Assembly: GCA_020849765.1 (NCBI GenBank)
Contig: JADLAY010000002.1
Span: 62,001-126,000, forward strand
Length of the DNA stretch: 64,000 bases
Direction of reading: 5' to 3'
Source: Anaerolineae bacterium
Lineage (GTDB): Bacteria; Chloroflexota; Anaerolineae; Aggregatilineales; Phototrophicaceae
In this document: piece by piece, positions 53,475-63,082 of the stretch
Numbering within the stretch: the stretch's first letter is position 1
Layout of the letters: each line of letters opens with the position of its first letter
Notes under the pieces: model-generated
What the model saw: only the letters and a program-made list of their open reading frames with translations
Told to the model about the DNA's origin: nothing
Databases searched by the model: none
Made by a program: the position numbers and the translations under genes

Positions 53475-54218
53475 TTGCCAAGCCTGAAGCAAAACGGTAT
53501 CCCGCTTTACGTCCAGCTCGAAGAGATCTTTTCCGAGCGCATCGCCATCGGCGAGTGGGCCGTCAACGAGACGATTCCGAACGAGATGGCGTTGTGCCAG
53601 GAGTTCGGCGTGAGTCGCGGGCCGGTGCGGCAGGCATTGGATCAACTGGTGCGCAGGGGGTTGTTGAATCGCAAGCAGGGCAAAGGCACGGTCGTCTTGC
53701 CGCGCAAGGCCGAAAATCCCTTAAGCGACGTCTACAGCTTCACCCGCTTGATCGAGCGTCGGAACAAGCGCCCGTCGATCCGGCTGCTGGCGTTCGACGT
53801 GGTCCCGGCGGAGAAATACGCCGTCACCTACTTGAACCTGCAGCCGGGCGCGAAGATCTTCAAGATGCGGCGCTTGCGCCTGGCGGACGACGAACCGTTG
53901 ATCATCGAAACGGTCTACCTGCCCTACGAGATTTGCCCGGCGTTGACCGCAAAAGAAGTGGCGGGCCCGTCGCTCTACACGCTCTTGCGCGAACAGTACG
54001 GCGTCAACCTTGTGCACAGCAAGCATTACTTCGAGCCGACCGTGGCCAACGAGTTCGAGGCGGGCGTCCTGGGCATCGAGAAGAAAGCGCCGATGCTGCT
54101 GCAGGAAACGATTACTTATACCTTTGGCGATAGTCCGGTTGTCTTTAGCAAAGCCGTGATGCGAGGCGATAGGGTACGTTATTACGTCGAATTGACTGCA
54201 CCCATCGTCTCTCCGTAA
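53475..54218 (+). CDS. GntR/HutC-family transcriptional regulator (UTRA domain)
   Basis: This 247-residue protein starts at TTG 53475. The winged-helix domain covers about 8-75 (IPLYVQLEEIFSERIAIGEW, PNEMALCQEFGVSRGPVRQA, RGLLNRKQGKGTVV) and the effector-binding UTRA domain about 90-245 (IFKMRRLRLADDEPLIIETV). The divergent sugar importer and the perfect palindrome between them identify its target, and its own promoter shares that site, so it should also regulate itself. The ligand is probably a phosphorylated sugar from this pathway. Confidence 0.93.
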   Translation: MPSLKQNGIPLYVQLEEIFSERIAIGEWAVNETIPNEMALCQEFGVSRGPVRQALDQLVRRGLLNRKQGKGTVVLPRKAENPLSDVYSFTRLIERRNKRPSIRLLAFDVVPAEKYAVTYLNLQPGAKIFKMRRLRLADDEPLIIETVYLPYEICPALTAKEVAGPSLYTLLREQYGVNLVHSKHYFEPTVANEFEAGVLGIEKKAPMLLQETITYTFGDSPVVFSKAVMRGDRVRYYVELTAPIVSP

Positions 54219-54361
54219 GCATGTCTGCCATCGAAATGAAGGATGAACCAGCCCGTGAGGCGACGGGGACGGTTGTCTGCGCCTGCTGTGCGAAGGGTGT
54301 GATGTTGCACGCTGCCATGGTCAAGGGACGTTATTCATGATGTTGTCGAAGAGGGTTGCTG

Positions 54362-55417
54362 ATGGATATTGAGATTAAGATGCCGGATCTCGCGACCACC
54401 GAGGATGAAGTCAAAATCCTGCGCTGGCTGATTGAGGTCGGCCAACCGGTCAAACTGGGGCAGCCGCTGGTCGAAATCGAGACCGACAAGGCGACCATGG
54501 ATGTCGAGTCGGTCGCTGCCGGGACGCTCAAAGCCGTCCTGGTGAGCGAAGAGGAGATGGCGGCGGTCGGCCAGGTGATCGCCATCATCGAGAGCGCCGT
54601 CGCGGGCACCCAGCCGTCTGCCCCCGCCGCTGCAGCGACACCTGAGCCCGCGCCGGTCGTCGCGGCTGCGGCCGCCCCGGTGGCGAAACGCGCCGGGTCG
54701 ATGTTCGCGCGCAATCAGGAGGCACGTCAGGCCGCGGCGCAGCCCGCCGCCGCGCCGAACGAGATCACCCTCAACGCCACGCAGCAGGAGCTAGCGCGCC
54801 GCCTGCAAAAGAGCAAGCAGACTATCCCCCACTACTACCTGACGACCTCGGCCAACGCGGAGCGCATGGTCGCACTGCGCAGCGCCGCGCGCAGTCAAAA
54901 CCCGGCGCAGACGCTGGTCTGGGACGCCTTCTTCGTCGTCGCCATCGCCCGCGCGCTCAAGGACTTCCCGCGCATGGGCTACCAGTTCGACGAGGCGCGG
55001 CTGATCAGCGCGGCGACCGGCGCGATCGGCGTGGCCGCCGACATCGACAACGCGCTCTACGTCGTCGCCGTCGATGACCCGCTTTCGCTCACGCTGGAGC
55101 AGGTGTCGCAGCAAATCACGGGCAAGGTCGAGCGCATCCGCCAGGCCGATCCGGCCTCCAAGAAGCTCGTGCCGACCGCGATCACGGTGACCAACCTGGG
55201 GGCGGAAAACATCGAGTCATTCGCGGCCATCATCAATCCCGGTGAGGCCGCCATCCTCGCCATCGGCAAGGTCGCGCCGAGCGTCCAGGCGTTCAACGGC
55301 GAGATCGTCATTCAGCAGCGCGTCCACATGACCCTGTCTGTCGATCATCGGGTTGCAAACGGCAAGTACGCTGCCGGATTTCTGAGCAAGATTGTGACTG
55401 AACTTGAATCCTTATGA
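54362..55417 (+). CDS. Atypical 2-oxoacid dehydrogenase E2 (no PSBD, DHRVANG)
   Basis: This 351-residue protein starts at ATG 54362, seven bases after GAGGG. An N-terminal lipoyl domain has its lipoylated Lys43 in ETDKATMDVES. An Ala/Pro-rich linker leads straight into the acyltransferase domain (about 125-351), with no recognisable peripheral-subunit-binding domain. The active-site motif, HRxxDG in the family, reads DHRVANG: the His (about 327) is kept and the Asp is replaced by Asn. It heads an operon with E1alpha and E1beta. A conventional E2 with two subunit-binding domains is at the right edge, so this one may serve mainly as a lipoyl carrier; that is inference. Confidence 0.85.
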   Translation: MDIEIKMPDLATTEDEVKILRWLIEVGQPVKLGQPLVEIETDKATMDVESVAAGTLKAVLVSEEEMAAVGQVIAIIESAVAGTQPSAPAAAATPEPAPVVAAAAAPVAKRAGSMFARNQEARQAAAQPAAAPNEITLNATQQELARRLQKSKQTIPHYYLTTSANAERMVALRSAARSQNPAQTLVWDAFFVVAIARALKDFPRMGYQFDEARLISAATGAIGVAADIDNALYVVAVDDPLSLTLEQVSQQITGKVERIRQADPASKKLVPTAITVTNLGAENIESFAAIINPGEAAILAIGKVAPSVQAFNGEIVIQQRVHMTLSVDHRVANGKYAAGFLSKIVTELESL

Positions 55418-55427
55418 AAGGTCGCTA

Positions 55428-56438
55428 ATGGAAATTGAGCTAACCGACTCGATTGAGGTTTCCCAAACCTATTCGAAGTCGTTCCTGTTGGGACTGTACG
55501 AACGGATGGTGACGTGCCGCCAGTTTGAAGACCGCGTCAAGCTCCTGTTTCTCGAAGGCACGATGCCCGGCACCATTCATCAGAGCCAGGGTCAGGAGGC
55601 GAGCGCGGTCGGCGTTTGCGCCGCCCTGAATCAGGATGATTTCATCACGTCGACTCATCGCCCGCATGCGCATGCGATCGCGAAGGGGCTGACGACGGAA
55701 GAGATGATGCTTGAGCTGTTTGGCAAGTCGGCGGGCTGCTCCAAGGGTAAGGGCGGCTCGATGCACATCGGCGACATGAGCAAAGGCATGGTGCCCGCCA
55801 TCGCCATTGTCGGCGGCGGCATGCCGCTCGCGGCAGGGATGGCGCTCTCGTTCAAGCTGCGCCAGCGCAGTCAGGTCGTCGCCTGCTTCTTCGGCGAGGG
55901 CGCGACCAACGAAGGCGCCTTCCACGAGGCCGTCAACCTGGCCGCGATCTGGTCGCTGCCGGTGATCTTCGTCTGCGAAAACAACCTGTATGGCGCTTCG
56001 ACCGCTTACTCCAAGACCACCCGTGTGCCGCGCCTGTCACAGCGCGCAGAAGCTTACGGCATCCGCGGCGAAACGGTCGACGGCAACAACGTCGTCAAGG
56101 TCTACGAAGCCACGCGGCAGGCAGCGGAAGAATGCCGCCGCGGCGAAGGTCCGGTGCTGCTCGAACTGCTGACGTATCGCCGCGTCGGTCACTCGCGGCG
56201 CGACCCGGCGCACTATCAGGATAAGGATGAGCAGGCCTTCTGGTTTGGGCGCGATCCAATCGACCTACTGGCGAACGGCCTGGTGAGCAGCGGTGACGTG
56301 AGCGAGGCGGAGCTGCGTGACATTGATGCACGCGTCGCGCAGACGATTGAAGACGCCGTCACCGTCGCGCGCGAAGCACCGCTGCCGACCGAGGCGGACC
56401 TGACGACGGACGTATTTGCGATGGAGCTAAATCGATGA
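55428..56438 (+). CDS. Thiamine-dependent 2-oxoacid dehydrogenase E1 alpha
   Basis: This is a 336-residue subunit from the ATG at 55428, preceded by AAAGG; a TTG at 55404 is the alternative. Signatures include RQFEDRVKLLFLEGTMPG, HRPHAHAIAKG, GKGGSMHIGDM and the thiamine diphosphate motif GEGATNEGAFHEAVNLAAIW followed by CENNLYGAST. It resembles the acetoin/branched-chain type alpha subunit rather than the fused AceE form. It lies 10 bases after the E2 gene and overlaps E1beta by ATGA. Confidence 0.95.
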   Translation: MEIELTDSIEVSQTYSKSFLLGLYERMVTCRQFEDRVKLLFLEGTMPGTIHQSQGQEASAVGVCAALNQDDFITSTHRPHAHAIAKGLTTEEMMLELFGKSAGCSKGKGGSMHIGDMSKGMVPAIAIVGGGMPLAAGMALSFKLRQRSQVVACFFGEGATNEGAFHEAVNLAAIWSLPVIFVCENNLYGASTAYSKTTRVPRLSQRAEAYGIRGETVDGNNVVKVYEATRQAAEECRRGEGPVLLELLTYRRVGHSRRDPAHYQDKDEQAFWFGRDPIDLLANGLVSSGDVSEAELRDIDARVAQTIEDAVTVAREAPLPTEADLTTDVFAMELNR

Positions 56439-57445
56439 AGCACCAGAGTATTGTTGAAGCGCTGCGCGAGGGGATTGCGGAAGAAATGGAACGCGACCCC
56501 GACGTGTTTTGCATCGGTGAAGACATTGGCGTTCCCGGCGGTTTTGGCGGCGCGTTCACCGTGACGCTGGATTTGGAGAAGCGCTTCCCGGATCGAATCC
56601 TCGACACGCCGATCTCCGAGCTGGGTTTCATTGGCGCGGCAGTGGGCGCGGCGATGATGGGCATGCGCCCGATCGCCGACGTGCAGTACAGTGACTTTCT
56701 GTTTCTGGCGATGGATCAGATCGCCAACAACGCGGCGAAACTTCGTTACATGTCCGGCGGAACGATCAAAGTCCCGCTCGTCCTGCGCGCACCGGTCGGG
56801 GCGACCGGGCGCGGCTCGCAGCATGCGCAGAACATGGAGCGCTTCTTCATCGGCGTACCGGGCCTCAAGATTGTTGCGCCGTCGAATGCCTACGACGCCA
56901 AAGGCCTGCTCAAGGCAGCGGTACGTGATGATGACCCGGTGCTGATCTTCGAGCACAAGCTGCTCTATGGCTCGAAGGGCGCGCGCGCCGAATCGGGCAC
57001 GACCAACGCCAGCAGCGACGTTCCCGACGAAGACTACGTGGTGCCGCTCGGCACGGCGAGCGTCCGGCGCGAAGGCAGCGACGTGACGGTGCTGGCCTGG
57101 CTGCTGATGCTGCACGAGTCGCTGGCGGCGGCATCGCTGGTCGAGCCGGGCATCAGCGCCGAAGTCATCGACGTGCGCAGTCTCGCGCCGTTCGATTGGC
57201 AGACGATCGGCGCCTCGATCGAGAAGACCGGGCGCGTCATCATCGTCGAGGAAGGCCCGAAGACGGGCGGCGTCGGCGCGGAATTGGCGGCGGGGATTAT
57301 GGAACGCTTCCCCGATAAGCTGATCGCGCCCGTGACCCGCGTAGCATCGGCGGATATCCCGGTGCCGTTCTCGCCCGTGTTGGAAAATCTCTATCGCCCG
57401 GATCGACAGCGCATCGCCGCCGCCATTCGCGACATCACTTCGTAA
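56435..57445 (+). CDS. Thiamine-dependent 2-oxoacid dehydrogenase E1 beta
   Basis: This is a 336-residue subunit whose ATG overlaps the E1alpha stop. Typical segments are FCIGEDIGVPGGFGGAFTVT, ILDTPISELGFIGAAVGAAM, MRPIADVQYSDFLFLAMDQI, APVGATGRGSQHAQNMERFF and EVIDVRSLAPFDWQTI. With E1alpha it decarboxylates a 2-oxoacid and passes the acyl group to lipoyl-E2. The substrate is not readable. No E3 (dihydrolipoamide dehydrogenase) gene is in the window. A hairpin lies shortly after its stop. Confidence 0.95.
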   Translation: MKHQSIVEALREGIAEEMERDPDVFCIGEDIGVPGGFGGAFTVTLDLEKRFPDRILDTPISELGFIGAAVGAAMMGMRPIADVQYSDFLFLAMDQIANNAAKLRYMSGGTIKVPLVLRAPVGATGRGSQHAQNMERFFIGVPGLKIVAPSNAYDAKGLLKAAVRDDDPVLIFEHKLLYGSKGARAESGTTNASSDVPDEDYVVPLGTASVRREGSDVTVLAWLLMLHESLAAASLVEPGISAEVIDVRSLAPFDWQTIGASIEKTGRVIIVEEGPKTGGVGAELAAGIMERFPDKLIAPVTRVASADIPVPFSPVLENLYRPDRQRIAAAIRDITS

Positions 57446-57469
57446 CGTCGACCGGCAATCCATCGAAGT

Positions 57470-57497
57470 GAGCATCGGCCAAATGGCTGGTGCTCAT
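57470..57497 (+). terminator. Hairpin after E1 beta
   Basis: TGAGCA pairs with TGCTCA, with a nested GGCCA/TGGCT. It lies 24 bases past the stop codon. There is no T tract, so strength is uncertain. The nested GCCA-AA-TGGC resembles the regulon operator by chance. Confidence 0.4.
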
Positions 57498-57671
57498 TCG
57501 TGCTGCCTGATGGCAGGAGATTCCGCGGGCTGGCGCTGCTGTTGGGGTGCGTTCGCGCAGCCGACGCACACGTCGCAGTCCACCGTGATACCCACGGGTT
57601 AGGGAAGTGCGGCGGGTGATACGTCACATCCTGCTACCTGATTGCGCTTCAATCGACCGCCACACATCCCA

Positions 57672-58844
57672 TCACTGGCAGGGGCCGAGCGTATCGCCGT
57701 GACCGCTGTGCGCATTCACCCAGGCATCCCAGGAGACGGTGATCGTCTGCTGCTGCCCGGATTCGCCCGGGGCATGATGGCAAATCACGACCGTGTCAGG
57801 GTGATCCGGAGGCGGCGCACTGCCGCCGTCGCCCTCAGGTGGTGGCGTTGCACCGCCGGTGCCCCCGTCAGGGGGTGGTGAACCTCCACCAGTGCCATCA
57901 CCGGATGATGATCCTGACCCGCCGGTCGATTCGCAGCGAGCACGCCAATCGGGTGCGGGCGCCGCAGCGGGCGGCGGATTGCTGCAATCGCCTGGATCGC
58001 GCCAGATCGCCCCATCGGGATCGATGAAGACCTCCAGATCGATGATCGCCACAGACGCCGCCATGACCATCAAGGTATTCGCGCCCGCGACAGCCTCCCC
58101 CTCGGCACGGACGACATCGCCGACCTGGAGGACGCTCAAGACGGGGTCGTTGGCGTCCAACGTGATGTCGACGTTGAAGATCGTGATGATATTCTCGTCA
58201 ATCGACTGCACCGGGCCTTCGACGATGATCACGGCGGGCAGTGCTGTGGGTATCACGGTAGCAGGTGGAGGAAGCGCGGTCGGCGGCAGGCTCTCGGTCG
58301 GCGTCGGCACGATCGGTACAAGGGTGGAGGTGGCCACCGCGGGCACCGTCACGGATGGCGCCGCCGTCGGGACGTCAGTCGGTGGCGGCGACTGGCCCAC
58401 CGTCGGCGTTACCTGCGTCACGACGATCTCACTTGCCACAGGCGCCGGCGTGATCGGGGTGGAAATTGTGGCCGCGGCAGGCGCAGTATTGACGGGCGTG
58501 TTGACGAGGGTCGACATGGCTGGCGCGACCAACGTGATGCCAAGCTCGCGCGCGGCATAGAGCGTCCCGGCAATCACAAGCACAAACAGCGCGGCAGCGG
58601 TCGCCAGCCGCCTCAAAGCGGCGAGTCGCACCTGGTACTGAGGCGGAGGCTGTGTCTGCATCATCTGTGACTGAATTCGTGCCATGGCGTCCGGCGAGAG
58701 CGTCGGGTGGGGTGCCGAAGCCAGGCGCGCGGCAGCCTCGGTCAGCGGGCCGCCATCCGTGCCGATCTGATCCGGCTGATCGGGCGGCAGCAGCCGATCG
58801 AGCTGATCGGCCAGCGAGTCGGGGTCGTGGTGGAACTCAGTCAT
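57672..58844 (-). CDS. Membrane anti-sigma-like protein with DUF5666 and CHxP-HGD domains
   Basis: This 390-residue protein has a cytoplasmic N-terminus (about 1-78) that may hold the sigma factor, one membrane helix (about 79-98, ATAAALFVLVIAGTLYAARE), a long Pro/Thr-rich extracellular linker, a small beta-barrel of the DUF5666 type (VIIVEGPVQSIDENIITIFN, VLQVGDVVRAEGEA), a Gly/Ser/Pro-rich spacer, and a C-terminal VVICHHAPGESGQQQTITVS, HSGHGDTLGPC. That final module (CHxP ... HGDxxGxC) recurs at the ends of surface proteins. The gene overlaps the sigma factor gene by ATGA, the usual arrangement for an anti-sigma factor. Extracytoplasmic signalling through the outer domains is inferred. Confidence 0.82.
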   Translation of the reverse strand: MTEFHHDPDSLADQLDRLLPPDQPDQIGTDGGPLTEAAARLASAPHPTLSPDAMARIQSQMMQTQPPPQYQVRLAALRRLATAAALFVLVIAGTLYAARELGITLVAPAMSTLVNTPVNTAPAAATISTPITPAPVASEIVVTQVTPTVGQSPPPTDVPTAAPSVTVPAVATSTLVPIVPTPTESLPPTALPPPATVIPTALPAVIIVEGPVQSIDENIITIFNVDITLDANDPVLSVLQVGDVVRAEGEAVAGANTLMVMAASVAIIDLEVFIDPDGAIWRDPGDCSNPPPAAAPAPDWRARCESTGGSGSSSGDGTGGGSPPPDGGTGGATPPPEGDGGSAPPPDHPDTVVICHHAPGESGQQQTITVSWDAWVNAHSGHGDTLGPCQ

Positions 58845-59416
58845 GATTTTTCCCCACGAAGATAATGGCGAACCTTCTCTTCAGAGCCAAGCAGCGATGC
58901 TAAGCGGATGAGCGCCCGGTACTGCATGGAGCGGACGGCTTTTGGGGTTCGGCCCAGAACATCTGCGACTTCCTGATGGCTCTTCCTTTCGACAAAGCGC
59001 AAAATCACGAGCGTCTGCTCTTCATCCGTGAGCTGGCGCAGCGCGCGGCGCAGGGTCTCGATTTCCTGCAGCGCCAGGATCCGGTCTTCGGGGAGCGTGG
59101 CGCTGTCCGCCAGATCGTCGGCCAAGTCGGCCTGTGGACGCGTGCGCATGCGCCGGTAGTGATCCGCAATCCGCGCGGACGCAATGCGATACAACCACGC
59201 CTCGAACGGTACGCCCGTCTGCCGGTACGATGGCAAGCCCTTGAGCATACTGACGAAGACTTCCGCCGTCAGATCCTCGGCGTCCGCCGCCGTCGCGACG
59301 CGGTAGGCGACATAGCGATAGATCGGCTGGGCAAACTGCTGATAAAGCGCCTCAATCGCAGCCTGATCGCCCCGCTGCGCGCGCAGCACCAGCGGGCCCA
59401 TGCTCTCGGACGACAT
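58841..59416 (-). CDS. ECF sigma-70 family factor
   Basis: This 191-residue protein has region 2 (LVLRAQRGDQAAIEALYQQF, TAADAEDLTAEVFVSMLKGL, FEAWLYRIASARIADHYRR) and region 4 (LRQLTDEEQTLVILRFVERK, SHQEVADVLGRTPKAVRSMQ). The ATG at 59416 is chosen because region 2 begins there; the open frame extends much further upstream but runs antisense to the PASTA gene. It overlaps the anti-sigma-like gene. The sigma and anti-sigma pair is likely to respond to an envelope signal. Confidence 0.92.
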   Translation of the reverse strand: MSSESMGPLVLRAQRGDQAAIEALYQQFAQPIYRYVAYRVATAADAEDLTAEVFVSMLKGLPSYRQTGVPFEAWLYRIASARIADHYRRMRTRPQADLADDLADSATLPEDRILALQEIETLRRALRQLTDEEQTLVILRFVERKSHQEVADVLGRTPKAVRSMQYRALIRLASLLGSEEKVRHYLRGEKS

Positions 59417-59591
59417 CACGCGATCCAGGATACCGAGCCGGATCGGATAAACGGCAGCAATCTCCAATAAGCGTTCCGCAACACTCTGCTTCTCCTGATC
59501 AAACCGTTCCTGGCGGCGGAATGTCACACCGGCGGCGCCATTCGCGCCCGTGGATCGGTATACTCTAGCAGAGAGTCTTTGGGGGTGCACC

Positions 59592-60692
59592 ATGCGGCGA
59601 CAACTCAACGGTTTCATCGGTCTCATCGGCCTGCTGCTGCTCTTCAGCGCGCCGACGGCTTTGATGCAAGATGCGACCGTTGCCGTGCCCAGCATCGTTG
59701 GCATGAACGTGCCGCAGACTGCCGCTGTCCTCAACCGTGTCGGCCTGGCGCTGGGGGCCCAGAACAACATCGGCTGGACGGCGGAGTCCGGCTTGCCGCA
59801 GAACACCGTCGGATCGCAGGCACCGATTCCCGGCCAACCGGTGGCACCCGGCACACCCGTCGACGTGACGGTGCTGCGCTCGCCCAACGTCGCTCTGATG
59901 TACGATGATAATGACATCACCCTGATCAACAACACCGGTGCACCACTCGATCTCAATGGACTGACCTTCAACATGGTCGAAGGCGCTGCCCCCGCCAGCT
60001 TCGCCGCCACGCGCTGGATGGGCGCCCTGCAGGCGGGCGGCTGTGCGCAGCTCTGGTCGGTGCTGCGCTCGTCACCAAAGGACGTCGAGGGCTGTGCCAG
60101 GATCAACCGCTGGTTGACGAACGTCAACAACACGTCGGAGCATTTCTGGACGGGATTGAACGGCGTGGTCAGCTTCAACATCGTCTACAACGGCCTGCAA
60201 TACGCCACCTGCCCCGCCGCACCCGCGGGCGCGCTGCCGATGCGCTGCGAGACGTACCTGCCATCGGGCAGCCCGGCGGAGGTCACGCCCTACCTCTACT
60301 TCGCCTACACGCCAGACCGCCTGATCATCCTCAATCAATCGACCGACAGATGGATGCCACTCGACGCGACACCGGTCATCAACCTGAATCCCAACCTCGC
60401 CGTCCCGGAGGCGCAGATCAACTTGACTGACCCGAACCTCGTCACTCGCATCAATCCCGTGGCAGACGTGAGCTTACTCGCGCCGAACCAGTGTTTGCTC
60501 TTCACGAACAACGTCAGCCCCGAACAACCTAACCTGCCGCAGGCCTGCGACTTAGTGGGACAGGCGAACATCGATCCGGGCCAGATCTTCTGGTCGGCGA
60601 GCTTCGACATCGTCAGCGCAGCCGACGGACAGCGACGCACCTGCGCACCAGCGACGCCGGGCCGCCTGACGATTTGCATCCTGTCGCGCTAG
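59592..60692 (+). CDS. Secreted PASTA-domain protein
   Basis: This is a 366-residue protein from the ATG at 59592, behind GGGGGTG. The signal peptide (GFIGLIGLLLLFSAPTALM) precedes one PASTA domain (VAVPSIVGMNVPQTAAVLNR, PGQPVAPGTPVDVTVL), known for binding beta-lactams or muropeptides. A C-terminal region of about 270 residues with lamin-tail-like beta strands follows (ALMYDDNDITLINNTGAPLD, PLDLNGLTFNMVEG), with several Cys pairs. A TATACT -10 lies at 59559-59564. It is divergent from the sigma factor gene and may be one of its targets, which is speculative. Confidence 0.85.
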   Translation: MRRQLNGFIGLIGLLLLFSAPTALMQDATVAVPSIVGMNVPQTAAVLNRVGLALGAQNNIGWTAESGLPQNTVGSQAPIPGQPVAPGTPVDVTVLRSPNVALMYDDNDITLINNTGAPLDLNGLTFNMVEGAAPASFAATRWMGALQAGGCAQLWSVLRSSPKDVEGCARINRWLTNVNNTSEHFWTGLNGVVSFNIVYNGLQYATCPAAPAGALPMRCETYLPSGSPAEVTPYLYFAYTPDRLIILNQSTDRWMPLDATPVINLNPNLAVPEAQINLTDPNLVTRINPVADVSLLAPNQCLLFTNNVSPEQPNLPQACDLVGQANIDPGQIFWSASFDIVSAADGQRRTCAPATPGRLTICILSR

Positions 60693-60727
60693 GAATCCGC
60701 TCCCGACCTGACAGTGCACACCCTGAG

Positions 60728-61948
60728 CTACTGGCTCGACTCGTCGACCAGGGCTCTCACAGCGGGCGTATCAAAGATGATGAACTCCGTCACTCCACGC
60801 GCGCTCAGCGTGTCCGCAAGGCTGTTGCGGTCGAACGGCAGCGCATCCGCCGCCAGCATAATGCTGGAGTCCATCGACGCGGCGTTGACCACCATCACGT
60901 CGTGATAGATGCTCAGCAGCGCCCCCGCCACCTCGCTCGACTTGGGATTGTCCACTCCGAAGCGCCCAATTGTCCGCGTGACCTGCACATCCCCGCCGAT
61001 CGCCTGATCGATGATGGTCTCTACGGAGACATCGGGATTGTGACCGGCGCCCGCGGGAACCGATGCTTCGACCGTGGCCCACGACAGCAAGAACAGGTTC
61101 AACCCGATCAGCAGCGCGCCCACCACGACCACCAGACCGCGTGCCGGAATGTCGCGGATGGCGTTCTGAAGATCTACTAACGGTGTGTGCGTGCCGTTCG
61201 CTAATGGCGTAGAATCCGCTGCCTCATAGGGGTCGCTCGCGTAACGGCTGAGCGGCGGGTGGAACTCGTAGACGTAATCCTGATCGACAATGTACGCGAG
61301 CAGGGCGTAGATGAGCACCACCAGGCCCAACATCTTGCACAGTTCCTCGACCGTGCCAATCACCAGAGAGGCGAGTGTGACGCCACCATCCACAACCCCC
61401 TGATTGGCGCTCACCACGTCCACCACCAGCGCTCCGCCGATGTAAAGGACTCCTGCCAGGATCAGGAGATTGCGCGTTCGCGACGGCAGATGGAGCAAGA
61501 AACGCAGATAGAGGAGAGCAAAGATCAGCACGAGCGGTGCTACGACGATTTGCCAGCCGTAACCTGTGACGCTCGGCGTTTGCTGGATCATATCCGCCAC
61601 AATCGCGTGGATGGCTGCCCCTTCATCTATCGACAGATAGAGGAAGATGGCTGCCAACCCGAACCAGTGGTAGCTGTAACGATCCTCCTTGGCGCGTTCG
61701 CTGGTTGCGATCAGCACGAACAGTGCCGAAGCACCGAACAGCAGGAGCGCCGAGTACCAGGTGGGGATGGTGGCTTCCGTTTTGACGCTGAATACGTCGA
61801 TGGTCAGCAGAACCTGCCAATTCGTCGCACTGGAGGGAACAGCGTTGATGACATATTCAGCCACGAAACTTTGTAGGGCAAGATAGAGGGCTATGAGACC
61901 CAGAATCAGGCCGATCTTACGCGGATTGATGCCGTATGCGAGCCACAT
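60728..61948 (-). CDS. Multi-pass membrane protein of unknown function
   Basis: This is a 406-residue protein. About seven membrane helices lie in the first 220 residues (IGLILGLIALYLALQSFVAE, WYSALLLFGASALFVLIA, FGLAAIFLYLSIDEGAAIHA, VEELCKMLGLVVLIYALLAY), one further helix at about 273-293, then an extracellular alpha/beta domain (SVETIIDQAIGGDVQVTRTI, VTEFIIFDTPAVRALVD). An acidic membrane motif (SIDEGAAIH) and the VEELCK motif could be functional. I do not recognise the family. It is convergent with the PASTA gene. Confidence 0.7.
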   Translation of the reverse strand: MWLAYGINPRKIGLILGLIALYLALQSFVAEYVINAVPSSATNWQVLLTIDVFSVKTEATIPTWYSALLLFGASALFVLIATSERAKEDRYSYHWFGLAAIFLYLSIDEGAAIHAIVADMIQQTPSVTGYGWQIVVAPLVLIFALLYLRFLLHLPSRTRNLLILAGVLYIGGALVVDVVSANQGVVDGGVTLASLVIGTVEELCKMLGLVVLIYALLAYIVDQDYVYEFHPPLSRYASDPYEAADSTPLANGTHTPLVDLQNAIRDIPARGLVVVVGALLIGLNLFLLSWATVEASVPAGAGHNPDVSVETIIDQAIGGDVQVTRTIGRFGVDNPKSSEVAGALLSIYHDVMVVNAASMDSSIMLAADALPFDRNSLADTLSARGVTEFIIFDTPAVRALVDESSQ

Positions 61949-62199
61949 GCTAGGAACCTTATCGACTGATGCCGTCGCTGCTTTCTATACCGCAGCACAG
62001 GCGCGAATGTCGCAAAGAAGGTTGAACTTGAGGGGAAGTGATGAGAGAAGGCTGTGGCAACTCAGATTGAATCAGATGCGAGCGCGGCTGTGCCCGCGGG
62101 GAGGATTCAGCGCAGAAAGACGACGTGGGCAGTTCACACCGCCCACGCAAAACATGACTGATGGACACTGTCGGGCAGATGCGCGCCCGCGCTCGACGA
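61949..62199. other. 251-bp intergenic region
   Basis: Lies between the FAH-family gene and the membrane protein gene. No gene, strong promoter or hairpin could be supported. Confidence 0.35.
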
Positions 62200-63066
<867 letters not shown>

Positions 63067-63082
63067 AATGGAACTCCTATGT

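Noticed and set aside
57470..57497. GCCAAATGGC as a fifth regulon operator
   Set aside because: It lacks the outer C-G pair of the operator, lies downstream of the E1beta gene with no promoter, and is nested in a hairpin that better fits a terminator.
59417..60181. N-terminal extension of the sigma factor frame
   Set aside because: The open frame continues upstream but runs antisense to the PASTA protein gene and has no sigma-factor features before region 2.
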